From: Latrodectus hesperus
Lineage: Eukaryota; Arthropoda; Arachnida; Araneae; Theridiidae
Direction of reading: 5' to 3'
DNA: 64,000 nucleotides
Assembly (NCBI GenBank): GCA_037975125.1
Contig: JAJQOW010000014.1
Location: 22,641,914 to 22,705,913 of the forward strand
The translations under genes and the position numbers were made by a program. Positions 38,877-49,900 of this stretch are shown here, one piece after another (positions within the stretch are counted from its first letter, which is position 1; each line of letters opens with the position of its first letter). Below the pieces are notes generated by a model. It saw only the letters and a program-made list of their open reading frames with translations, was not told where the DNA came from and made no database searches.

Positions 38877-39277
38877 CTTCTTTATAACAAACATTCAGTC
38901 AGCAGACGTAAAGAACCTCGTCTTTAGTCAGTTTTATAAATCGTCTGTACCGAAAATCGTTCATTAGATTTCTATCAATTAATTTATATTGAGTATTTCC
39001 AAATGTGAATAACAATCTCTTTTCAAATATACATATTCAAAACAAAATATATATACAACTATAATACAAAGTTTCAAGGATGTGACTTTTTCCCCACTTA
39101 ATATTTAATAAAAGCAATTCTAAATTTTTCTTCTGCCTACTTTCAAATTCTTTTAAAACTACACAAATTCACATCCATATTCTAGAATTTTCTGTTTCTT
39201 TAATCATTCAATATATTTTTACGTTTCTTGGTTATTTATACATACACAATATTGCTATTAGAAAATGCTAACTTTTT

Positions 39278-39580
39278 ATGTCTAAAGCTTTCGCTTTTAA
39301 ATCATTATTAATACTGAGTAGTAATTGTTGCTTCTCTGAAGCACCACAGCGTCATGTGTTTGATTTTGCAATGATAAATGTTAAGTTACCAATTATTTCA
39401 GCTTCTGTAGATTTTTCAAATTCATATACGTTATCTTCCAAACACTTCATTTTAATTTTCCATTCATCTATTTTTTCCAAGTGCTTTTCTTCTGTTATCG
39501 GCTGCTTATTTTCTTGTTTAATTCATTTAAATTTATACTTTTGCCTAGCATCAGCAGTAAAACTAAGTAGGTTTTAGCTA
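39278..39580 (-). pseudogene. Decayed coding-like segment, unknown
   Basis: The - strand reads with two stops as a Lys/Glu-rich helical protein: ITEEKHLEKIDEWKIKMKC, then EFEKSTEAEIIGNLTFIIAK and ASEKQQLLLSINNDLKAKAL. The + strand frame here (99 residues) is more likely the shadow. It is not recognised. It could be a transposon-derived coiled coil. Confidence 0.35.
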
Positions 39581-39624
39581 ATTATTATATTGTTGACACC
39601 TCCGATGTTTCGGAAGTGATCATC

Positions 39625-39895
39625 GATAATGCACGATTTGAAACAGGTGCCGTATAATCCATGATGCCAAATTATAAGATTGGCGGATTTTATGTATCTG
39701 GCAACCTCATTTTTACTAATTCATACATATGGAGACCTATAAGAATTATGCAGAAAATTCTATTTTGGTAACCCTGGTATTTATGTCATCGCGTACGTCA
39801 CCATACGTCATCTTGGCAACATTTCTTCATCGCCAAAACAATTCAGAATTTGGAATCATGGATTATACGGCACCTGTGTCCATGATTTATCGAAT
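39625..39895. mobile_element. MITE with near-perfect 30-bp terminal inverted repeats
   Basis: CAGGTGCCGTATAATCCATG continuing to 39673 (start 39644) is inverted at 39847-39876 with a single mismatch over 30 bp. Looser similarity extends outward (TCGATAAT... on the left, TTCGATAAATCATG in reverse complement on the right), so the true ends lie at about 39625 and 39895. The 170-bp interior has no transposase. A TSD was not resolved, so the superfamily is open. Confidence 0.8.
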
Positions 39896-40237
39896 ATTTA
39901 AATTTTCTACCATCAAATTTTTTGTTCAGAAAACCCCCTTCAATAGATGCTTGACTATGAGAGAATAATAAAAACATATTGTACCGAGCTTCGTGTTGAT
40001 TGAGAGTCGATAAAATAAACTCTTAACAATCACATGATTTTCATTTGTAAAACTTTCTAAAAGATGCCATTGAAAAACCTAGCAGTTACAACATTTACGA
40101 ATCACAATTATACAGTAACAATTCAGCTGTGCTTCAATGGTAAACAACTCCCAAAAACAGAAGTCTTCAAATACCTCAGACAGACAGCTCGTATCCACTA
40201 GTGCATCACTGCCTCTGGAAACTATAAGTAAAAACTG

Positions 40238-40380
40238 ACTCGCGGTCCATGGAAAGTTGGTATTTATAGCTTACTTGGCGTGAAAGCCTAGGTTTTTCTC
40301 CAAGGTTCTGGAAGATTCCAGGCCATCTCGCTCAATAACGGCCCTGGAGCTTAGGTGGTGGAAGTTTCCAGAATTATCCA
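40238..40380 (-). promoter_or_regulatory. Heat-shock-type promoter (two HSE clusters plus TATA), orphan
   Basis: On the - strand, in order: GAA/TTC arrays at 40373-40361 (three perfectly phased units, GAAgtTTCcaGAA on +) and 40318-40306 (TTCtgGAAgaTTC on +), then TATAAATA at 40268-40261 in the context GCTATAAATACC. The spacing (about 38 bp from the proximal HSE to TATA) is like that of hsp70 promoters. Start of transcription would be expected around 40235. No ORF longer than 60 codons follows on the - strand before 39.9 kb, so the driven product is unknown, non-coding, or lost. Confidence 0.6.
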
Positions 40381-40863
40381 TTTCTCGCCAAGTCGCCAAA
40401 TCACTGGATAAGCCGTTCTTAACGTAAGCTTATATCATTCGATTTTTGTCCCAGAAGCTGAGATATCTCAAGACGAATATAAAAATATATTTACAAACTT
40501 TGTAACAATATTAATAACGTTCCATCAGTGACTATAGTTTTGTGTATTTGAGAATAAGCTAAAAAGTATTTATTCAATTTTTATTTAGTAATTCTTTTTC
40601 TATATTCAGTGAATTTTATACTATATAAAAGACAGAAAGAAATAGAAAAGAGAATCAATTAAAATCGTCCACCTGATTGTGATACATTGATTATAAAATA
40701 TGATCACCCACATGATGATCTTATTGGGGATTACTCTTGACAGACAAATCTAAATGCTACATTCAGTCCTGACTGAACTGTATTAACATGAAACTATTGT
40801 GGCTGAACTAGATCTTTGAATTATATAGTCAATAGTTATAAATATAATCTAATATTAATCATG

Positions 40864-40877
40864 CCGCCATCTAGTGG
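40864..40877 (-). promoter_or_regulatory. Perfect CTCF core-consensus match
   Basis: The - strand reads CCACTAGATGGCGG, which fits the CTCF core CCASYAGRKGGCRS at all positions. It lies between the convergent KANSL1 and WIPI2 genes. A single motif match is only suggestive of binding. Confidence 0.45.
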
Positions 40878-41616
40878 TAACATTACAGCTATTACTGAAT
40901 TTGGTTTGCAAACAATTTCAGTAAAAATAAAAAAACTAAAAAAATTATATCTTATAAGAAAAAATAAATGCATCAATGTAAAGAAAAATTCCAAAAATTT
41001 CAAAGGCCCTTAAAAAAATTAAAAAATTCCTGGATTTTTCGAACCTTGTTTTATGGATAATTTCGTCAACTGTGTTCAATTTTCCCTGAAGTTTCCATAA
41101 ACAGCTCAAAAACAGGTTTGACTGCATTTACCAACAAATATTTGAAAATTATTATGAATGAGGTAGTGCAACATGGCACGCAGTACAAAGCTCTTTGAAT
41201 TCGTAAAAAGTGTAATTGTCGGTTATAACAGAAACAAATGCGACATTTCCAATAAGCTGACGTATTAAAAAATCAATGTGATTTGTAACAGAGTTGTAGA
41301 AGACGCTCGTTCGCATGAACCATTAATTTACCAAAATTCGCGATTTTACAAACTTGTAGCGCCTGTCCCAAATATGATCTCAGATGCAACGGTAATTTTA
41401 ATTCCCATTTACGAAATAAAATTTTGAAAAAATCTTACTTGCGAACTCATTTTTATGACTCGTTTGCTCTTCTATTTTTTATAATTTTTTTTCAGCAAAT
41501 GTTTTTACGGTTGAGAGAAACTGAGATCAATATTACAAGACAATCTCGAATTTTTTTTCAAAAGCGTGAAATATCGAACCTCTCACATTTTCAAAGAAAA
41601 TATAGTCAGTCTAGCT

Positions 41617-42663
41617 CATAGGTTCCCAAAGTGGTCCAGGTGGACCCCCAGGGGTCCATAGGAGACCACACGGTGGTCCACGTAGACGTGAAAAGAAAAC
41701 AGGGGTTCACAAGTTGTAAGTGGGGGTCCACGAAAAATTTCCTGGTTTTCATAATAAAGAACAAAAATTTTGGCTTGGATTTACCTATCAACGTACGCAG
41801 GTAGCATCATTCACTAGGTAGATACTCAAAAATATTCGAGACTCAGTTCAAACACAATTGAATAGAACAATAGATAATAGTACAAGAGTGTATACCAGTG
41901 TTTCTCAACTGAATTTACTCCAAGGACCGGTAAAATATTTCGGCACGTTCGCGTGGACCTGTAATATTAATAATTTGACCCAATGCACAATTTTTCACAA
42001 AGATAAATCACTAGTAAACTATTATTATTGTAATGTAGGTACTGTATCTGTGGTCGGCCTATAAAAGCTGGATATTTCGCGGACCGGTAAATATTTCTTG
42101 CGGACCGGTACCGGTCCGCGGACCGGCGGTTGAGAAACACTGGTGTATACCACATGTCGAGACTTGCAAAGTGCCGCTCGTCCGAGATGCTTGTTTAGAC
42201 CTGCAAAGGGATGAAATGCGACTTGCGCTGTGCTTGCCATCTATATTAGTATAAATACAAATGCCAAGAACAAAATGTTACATTTGTTTCCGGGATTTTA
42301 AACATAAAAGTGTGACTGTGAGTGAATCGATGTCAGTGTTTGCAGTGCCAGAAAAATAAGTATCTGCCTATTTGTTATACATATTTTTACTGTATATTGT
42401 AATTTATCAATCATAAATTGGTTTTACTACTTGAGTGTAGTAGGTAGTTGTGTAGTAAAAATTATAAATACTACAGATTATTCTAAACTTCTATAAAAAA
42501 GAACAAAAAACCCGGGAAGATTAAACTTTAGGTACCTAAGTACTTTTTTTGTTTAAGTAGTTTTTGTTAGTACCTAGATACTTTTTGTTAGCAGCAGGGG
42601 GTCTACCAAAAATAGTAAAATTTTAAAAGTGGTCCATCAGAAAAAAAAGTTTTGGAACTCATG
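41617..42663. mobile_element. hAT-type non-autonomous element with 8-bp TSD, host of a nested MITE
   Basis: The element is 1047 bp including the insertion. GTCTAGCT is duplicated at 41609-41616 and 42664-42671. TIRs are CATAGGTTCCCAAAG at the left and, in reverse complement, CATGAGTTCCAAAAC at the right. GTGGTCCA/TGGACC subterminal repeats lie inside both ends. About 800 bp belong to the outer element itself; no transposase domain was recognised. It resembles the 5' and 3' ends of a larger hAT joined by deletion. Confidence 0.88.
41896..42142. mobile_element. hAT MITE nested in the 41617-42663 element
   Basis: The element is 247 bp, with GTGTATAC duplicated at 41888-41895 and 42143-42150 and perfect 14-bp TIRs CAGTGTTTCTCAAC / GTTGAGAAACACTG. 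GGACCGG motifs are repeated inside, including the 20-bp palindrome GCGGACCGGTACCGGTCCGC at 42100-42119. There is no coding capacity. Confidence 0.93.
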
Positions 42664-42689
42664 GTCTAGCTGGAGCAGGGATGCCTGAA

Positions 42690-43275
42690 ACATCCCAATT
42701 TTTAAGCCTTTTTAGAAGTAACAACAAACACATAGCACAGCAAAGGAAGAACAGTAACCAGAGGATGGTCAGTGAGAAAAACAGAAGGGTATTGTAGCAG
42801 AATGTCTGAAAAGAGAACAACTGCATCTAAAGTGACAACTCCCAGGATCTGGATTTTCCACTGTTTACGACTACATTTAGAAAATTTCCTAAAAGAACAT
42901 TAAGACTATATCAACAATTCCAATGCCACATGTCGCAGAATGTCAATGTCAAGCGATCACACCCAAAATCTGGTCGGTTGATAAGTGGAAGAAAAAAGAA
43001 ATATGATCTGCTGAATCGTCTTTCACATAGGAGGACGCAGACACAAGCGTAAGATCACAATTGTCTCCTTTAAATGGTAAAACATGGAGGTGGATCTGTC
43101 TTGATATGGTAAGAAATTTAACTAACCAGGTCTGTCTTATGATGTTTCCTACAGGAGATGGAATCTTTCAGGATCATAATGCATGTATCCATGAAGTGGT
43201 ATTTAAACTAAACTCTGAGGCATGACAGACCATGTGGGCCAAGGTATACAGTGCCCATAACTGTTTTCATGACCA
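42690..43275 (+). pseudogene. Decayed Tc1-like transposase fragment
   Basis: Broken + frames contain LDFPLFTTTFRKFPKRTLRL (the STKTVRR... region), KHGGGSVL near 43082-43106, and FPTGDGIFQDHNACIHE near 43146-43197, the second DDE block (FQDDNAPIH in intact copies, with the second Asp replaced by His here). After about 43270 similarity stops before the PDLNPIE block. TIRs were not found. It is a different lineage from the copy at 35.6-37.0 kb. Confidence 0.72.
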
Positions 43276-43813
43276 AGAGCCCTGGGGTGTGAAGCATATA
43301 TCCTACTTAGGTGATCAGCCTAACACGAGACCCAGTGGTATTTGCTCATTTATACTTTGATGAACAGAAGGATGAAGTTAACATCTACAATAGTTCACCC
43401 AATCTCGATAGAATGGTCTATTTGGAGCGTTCAATACGGAACTCGTTATCACCCACAGGTATACCTTCCATGAATAATAGTACAAAATGCATCTAATCAC
43501 TTTCTTTTTTTCCTTGTTATTCAATTACTTATAGGCGATTGTGCATAGTTATTTTCCATCATAAGCATGATGAGTTCTGAAGGAATTTTAGTGCATGAAT
43601 GGATTTAAATAACGAGAGAGAGAGAGAGTTTATTTGCAAATTATTTATTTGACTTGTGGAAAATGGAGACTTATAAACAGTATTTTTACAATTTATAACA
43701 ATCTTCTCAGTCAAGCATATGCAACAGGAACTGCATTTATAAAATTCAGACCTATAACAACATACTCTTTTCCAAAGGCACCACACAAAGCAAGAAATAA
43801 TTACAATTCATTG

Positions 43814-43893
<80 letters not shown>

Positions 43894-45377
43894 ACATAAG
43901 TAGCGACTTAGTTTACTCATTCTTAAAAAATTCTACAAAATTATAAGACATTTTGATTACTACATAGAAGTAGAACATTCTGAATTATCGAACAAGTTGT
44001 GAATCAATTTAAAATATACACCAAAGTAAATAATAATAATTAATTTAATTATTATTACAATGCAAGATAATAAATAATATTAATAATTGTGTACAATTAT
44101 TTATCAAGAATATTGCAATAAAATTTGGAACAACTTTAAAAAAAATTATTCATTTATTAAATAGCTGAAAATTAAAAAAATAAATAAGTAAAACTGAAAG
44201 ATTCACTATTTATAAAGTATTTTATCTGTTTTATAAAAATTATGTTTTGACATAAAGTGATGATTACAGCGATTTTAAAAATATTTAAGAACGAAAATAC
44301 TATCACAATTTATACATGAGTTTTTCGTATTTATAATGTGATAAAATTCATATAATTTCAATAAAAGTTACAGAATTTTTCTTAAATTGTTGCTTACAAG
44401 ATGTATCGCATATAAAGGATTTATATTTACATAATATCTAGTAAATTATTTACAGTATGCTCAGTGGGTCTCAGATTTCTTATTAAACGAAATCATGTAG
44501 AAAATTAATAATTTTAAATTGAAATAAAATAAATGGAGGTTCAAAATTACTTTTATTGTTAAAAATGAAAAAAAGATAATTATCAACAGACAATGAAAAG
44601 AAACATTCTTTATGCATCTACAATGCATATTCATGAAGGAAAATCTCAATTGCATATTCCTCTTAAGAAAATATACATCCATTTGCTGAAAAATTCTGCG
44701 AATAATCTCAGAGTGTTTACAAGAAAATAAGAAAAACGATGAATAAATTGCAAACAATTTCAAATAGCTGTACAGCTAAGTTCCCATTACAAAGCTTTAA
44801 CAGCATGAATTTATTTTAGCTTTGCATGATAAAACTGATAAGACAGAGAAATGAAAAACAAAAACATGTAAAGATATGTCATTGATTTAGCACTGCATGA
44901 AGGAATTACTATATTTTTAGGAAAATATATTGAAACGGTGGATAAAAAAAAGTTATTATATTCTCTCTCTAATATAGGATGCACCACAAATAGGATTTGT
45001 TGTGTTTATTAGAAGAGGAAAATAAAGATCGCACAACACGTGTCTCTGCAAGTGGAAAGGAAGCATTTTCATGCAAATTAATATTCAAAAATGAAACAGT
45101 ATCAATTACTGTAATTTATGAAATTGTGTATAAAATGGATAACATATAACCCAAGTACATTATTTACATATTTATACATGATTATTGTACACAATATGTA
45201 TAGAAAATTTGATGTAAATTAACTAAATGAGAAGCCAAGATTTTTCCTCAGCATAAAAGAACTGTAGAAAAACAGATAATTACAATTATTTTTAAATGAA
45301 AATTATATAAAACATCTGATAGGGCTAAATTGCCATTTTTTATTCCTCATGGAAAAAGTTTGTGAGGAACGACGCAA
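43276..45377. other. 3' flank and probable 3' UTR of the WIPI2 gene
   Basis: AT-rich, with a (TA)n tract. Transcription of WIPI2 enters from the right. Possible AATAAA signals on the - strand (TTTATT on +) occur at several places, for example near 45005 and 44811, so the UTR end cannot be fixed. The frame at 44461-44763 is a low-complexity accident. Confidence 0.5.
43818..43891. repeat. (TA)n microsatellite, about 74 bp
   Basis: Uninterrupted AT dinucleotides. The long Ile-Tyr reading frame through it is an artefact of the repeat. Confidence 0.97.
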
Positions 45378-45517
45378 TTATTTCAAACTTTGGAAAACAG
45401 GGCCATCATCCCCGGAGGAATGACTTCCGTTGCTAACACACAATTCAGGAGAAACTTCTGTACATGGAAATATTCCTTCGCTCACATTCGGAGGAGAAGC
45501 AGAAGCTGATAGTGAAT
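45378..45517 (-). CDS. WIPI2: WIPI2 terminal coding exon
   Basis: Acceptor gtttattccag. It encodes [20 protein letters not shown] and continues to [15 protein letters not shown], stop TAA at 45380-45378. It is separated from the previous exon by a 5.5-kb intron, and the frame is right only with this acceptor. Confidence 0.85.
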
Positions 45518-46890
45518 CTGGAATAAACGAGGAAAAATTAAATTAGGAATACAGCATATAAAAGCCTCACGATTAAATGAGATCCAACAGTAAATCAATG
45601 AAAAATTCAAGTACTTTTCACAATTCGATATACTTTAAATTAATACAGAAACTTAGAATATTGGTATTCATTAATGTACATAAAATCTTCTGCATTTAAG
45701 CAACAGAAAATTAAATTTTAAAGATACCATTTAATGTTTACTCCATCTTTGATAATATGGGGAAAATTGCCTGATTATTAAAAAAATATTGGGTGGGGGT
45801 GGAGGAATGAGAAACTTATTTTTCCAGTATAACTTTAATTAGGATTTTCACACGAAATATCAAAGCTTGTATGGGAGAAGAAAGTTTGAGACTAAATTCC
45901 GATCTCAATTAAGGCATCCTTTTAAGCGTTTACTTCAGTTCATGAATTGTAGCTTCTCTCTTTAAAATCACTCTGTGCACATATCGGATTATTTGGTTGA
46001 AGATTATAGTTTTGAATAGATTCAAAAGCATTATATAAATCCACACCTTATGAGAGAACTGAACTTATGAATTTTTTTTATGAGGACAATTCCATCATAG
46101 AAAAATGCATTTAAGAATTTTCTAAGTGACATATAAAACACAGGAAATATTTTTTAAGAGTTATAAATGAATAGTTTCCTAGAACAATAATACTCACTAA
46201 TTAATTATAGCAAATATATTAGAGAAATAAATCAAATATATAAATATGTTTTGTTGAAATTTGCCCATTCTAGTAACAAATGAAAAGTATCGTAATAACA
46301 CTTTCTGTAATCTTTTTAAAGACATTTATTTTATAAGAAATCATTTTTCTCATCAGAAACTAATTTTTTTCTATTGTATTCTCTCATTTTTACTTTAAGT
46401 ACATTTTTATTTGACCCATTATTTCTTTGATAATTATTTGGAATTTTGATTGTCTTTGTAATTGGAAGCATTAAATAATAATCATGAAAATTTTAAAATA
46501 TTTCATTCCTTTTGTGAAAAATTAGGTACAATAATAAAGTATAATTCCCTTGAAATAGAAATCTTAGAAGAGAGAATGGGTTTTAATATGATAATATCAG
46601 AGTTAAGAAAGGAGAAAAAAGGTTTTTATTAAAGCTTTCAACCTATTTTTGATAAATCTGAGTCAAACTAATCTAAAAAGTTCTTTTTTTTCACAATTAA
46701 AACCATACATACACTTATATATACTGCCATAAAAATTTTTAAAGGAGAGTGATCCACCTTATTAAAGAATTAGAAAATGTATTATGTGTTTTTCTTTAAA
46801 TTGACCCTTTCACATAATGTGCTGATTTCACAGCACATTTTTATTAAAAATATAATAAAAATCCAGACAATTTTTTAATGACATCCCATT

Positions 46891-46968
<78 letters not shown>

Positions 46969-49900
46969 CAATAAATAAAACACTAAAAAAAATACAATAC
47001 AAAAAACATATATTACAGGAAATCTAATCTCCTTTTGGAATTTTTCCCCCACAAGATTTTGGTTTTTTAATTTTTTTTATTTGTCAGTCTTGAATTTATT
47101 AGAAGTTGGAGATTTCTTTATGCTGTTGGTAGTTGAAGGTATAGAAATGGGTACAGATGGCAAAGTTGAAAGTGGAGCAGATATTGGTAAGCTATTTTGC
47201 TTTGCAGGAAGGTTGTTTATTTTAGATTCTGCTTGTAAAGTAGAGCAGTAGGAGACTCCAATGTTTGGTATTCCCATTTTTTTACTATTTGTCTTGCTTC
47301 CAAAGGATTTTGTTTATGTTGGTTATAATATTTTGTTTTACATTCTTTTTCTAGAATCCATATAGAACAAGCTTTAGAATATGCAGTATGTGAACCAGAA
47401 CAATTACAACACTTGAATATTTCTGAAGTACAAGTATTAGTTTCATGACCAGATTGTGCACATTTTCCACATATAGGATCACTATTCCTATATGACAGTT
47501 GAGAATGACCATATACTGACATCTGAAAGGGGTTAGGAATGACATATCTAAGACTAGGAATGTATGGATGAAGTTTGCAATATAACCTGCTTTTATGGAT
47601 TTTGGTAACACTGGTGTCTGAAAAGTTAAATTAACATGTTGGATGGGACACTACTGTCATGTTGAATGTTTATGTGAGGTATAGCACAAATTCCTTGATC
47701 ACAAAGTTCTTCCAAAAATTCTGCTTCCCTAACATGTATAAAATTTGGCTTTGAAAGAAAACATAAGATTTATTGAAAGTTTTATAAAATGATGTTTTGA
47801 CTGGAAATGAACCCAAAATTTTAAATTACTGATTACCAAGCATTTTTCGAATCACAACTTGATCAAGAAGATACCCCACTTGTAATTTTTCAACATTTTG
47901 TTACACATAGATATAAATATTTTTTTGTACATTAAAAAACACCACTGCATGAAAAGTGTTAGGAGTATTTATCAACATGTAAAGAATAAATGAATTAGCT
48001 TCTATGATGAAAGACATGGTATCCATTGAATATTTATAAATGTTCAAGCTTGATGGCACCATGCACTATGGTGTCCTACAAAGGATGTCAGCCAGCAGCT
48101 CTGTACATTTCCAGCCTTAGTGCTTACCATGATGACAGCCAACATGTACATGCTGAGTCACCCCTGGAGACAGTGACCACCCTTAACACCAAGCCCTTGG
48201 ATGTGACCCCTACACTTGATCCCTTGCAGACTACCCACAAATGTAGCTAGGTACCAGCCAACTGATACACTGTGGGACTACAGTGTACTACCCATCAAAT
48301 GGGATGCCCAGCAAGGCCAACACATGGGAATTTTCACTGTCCATGAGAAGCAAGAAGCAAACAGAGAGTTATTCATGGAAAACTCCCTTGCTTGCTGTCG
48401 AGGGATGAAAAGGATGAGAAATAGAATTGGAGAAGAGAGAATAAAGATCCCTGGGCACCTAAGGATTGGGACAGCCATACTCACCTAAAGAAGGTTAGCC
48501 CCATGATTGGTCTTTCACATTGATATTAAGGGATGGTGAACTTCAAAATTGCACTTACAGCAAATATTGTTAATAATGATTAATCCCTCTTGTGACTAAT
48601 ATGATCAAGAAAAGCTCTTTTAGGTTCATAAATATTTTTGAACCACTATAATACATTCAAATATATATTGTGAAAATCATTTCCAAGAGACTACAGTCCT
48701 CAAAGATTAATTTCTCAACTGCACAGCACTATAAAATGGCCTTTAGTGGTGATCTGGAATATAAGTCAGAAAAATCAACTGGAAATCAACTTGTTTAACC
48801 TACTAAAAAAAGCAGAATACTAATAAAAGCCACAAATAAGATTTCTCCTAAAAGAGACCAAGAATTATTTCTATGAAGAGTGCATATTATTGTTGAAAGT
48901 TTCAATAAATGTGTTAACAATTAATGTGATTAATGTTTCAATTAATATGATTTCTATTTTTAGATACATTTTTTAATTCTAGATACAGTAGATTGTCTTT
49001 AATGTGTTTCCTCAAAAACATTTCTTTGAAAATTTGTCTTTTAAATAATTTATTTAATTCATTTGCATTTATATCTATTTTTATTATTTTAAGTTTACTG
49101 ATGTAAGAACTATGTAATAAAAAATTTAGAACCTTATTACCCTTTATTTTCAGTTTCATAAGATTATGTTGACAGAACATGAAGTAAAATCTCAGTTTTT
49201 GGATAATGCACGTTTGTTAATCATTGACTTTATTCAATAACTTATTTTGATCAAATGAAAAAAAAAGAAATTTTATTTTAAAAAGGCAATTTTAGCAAAC
49301 AAATTCATGTGCTTTTATTCTTTCCAGTTTATACACTAAGAATTTATTCAGAATTTTCCTTAGAAATTTAACCAGGTTTAATATCATAATTTAAAACTAA
49401 TAACTTTTAATTTCCCCCTTTTTTACTTTTTAAAGACACTTGTATTTGTATTGCAAGGGATATTAAAGGAGAAAATTACACTTATTATCCAAAAGTTTAG
49501 TTTAACAGTTAAAAAGTAATAAACACTGTATTATAATTAGTAAAAATAAGCAATAAATATAAAGGAAATAAGTATTTAATTTTTTAAAAAACCTTTATGA
49601 TATTAAGAATTTTTTTAAAAAACAAAACAGCAAAAGTTCTAGTTGAAAATAGCTATAAATGTATATTTAATGTTTTTTAAGATATGGATTTAATACATTT
49701 TGAGTAATTAATAATCACAACTTTTGAAATATTCACTCTTTTATTAATTGATAGTAAATCTTTACTTTAGCTAAGTGAAAAATAAAAGTTTTCTACAATC
49801 AAATATTTGATAGTAAAAAAATACAATTTACAGCCTAGCTTCTGCAACTTTTAAATAAAATTAATCATGAGAATTTTATGACAAAATTACAATAGTATAA

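Larger units (their letters stand above)
38141..39620. other. Intergenic DNA with hairpin and coding-like relic
   Basis: AT-rich. It contains an inverted AACCGGG...CCCGGTT repeat near 38838-38876, probably a transposon end, and a worn coding-like patch on the - strand at about 39580-39280. No intact gene. Confidence 0.55.
39900..41608. other. Intergenic DNA with orphan promoter
   Basis: Apart from the HSE promoter and CTCF-like motif this stretch contains no gene. The block at 40120-40450 is GC-richer than its flanks and may itself be part of an inserted or duplicated segment. Confidence 0.55.

Noticed and set aside
39278..39577. 99-codon + strand frame as a membrane protein
   Set aside because: The opposite strand has a more protein-like, charged composition; the hydrophobic + frame is the expected mirror image.
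43634..43891. 85-codon frame ending in a long Ile-Tyr run, and similar frames at 46828-47052 and 52855-53049
   Set aside because: They come from (TA)n tracts, which read as alternating Ile and Tyr in every frame. No domain outside the repeat.
44461..44763. 100-codon - strand frame downstream of WIPI2
   Set aside because: Low-complexity Phe/Leu/Ile-rich translation of AT-rich DNA; no domain, no splice context.
45036..45044. CACGTG E-box (possible TFEB/Mitf site) downstream of an autophagy gene
   Set aside because: A six-base motif in the probable 3' UTR of WIPI2 is not evidence of regulation.
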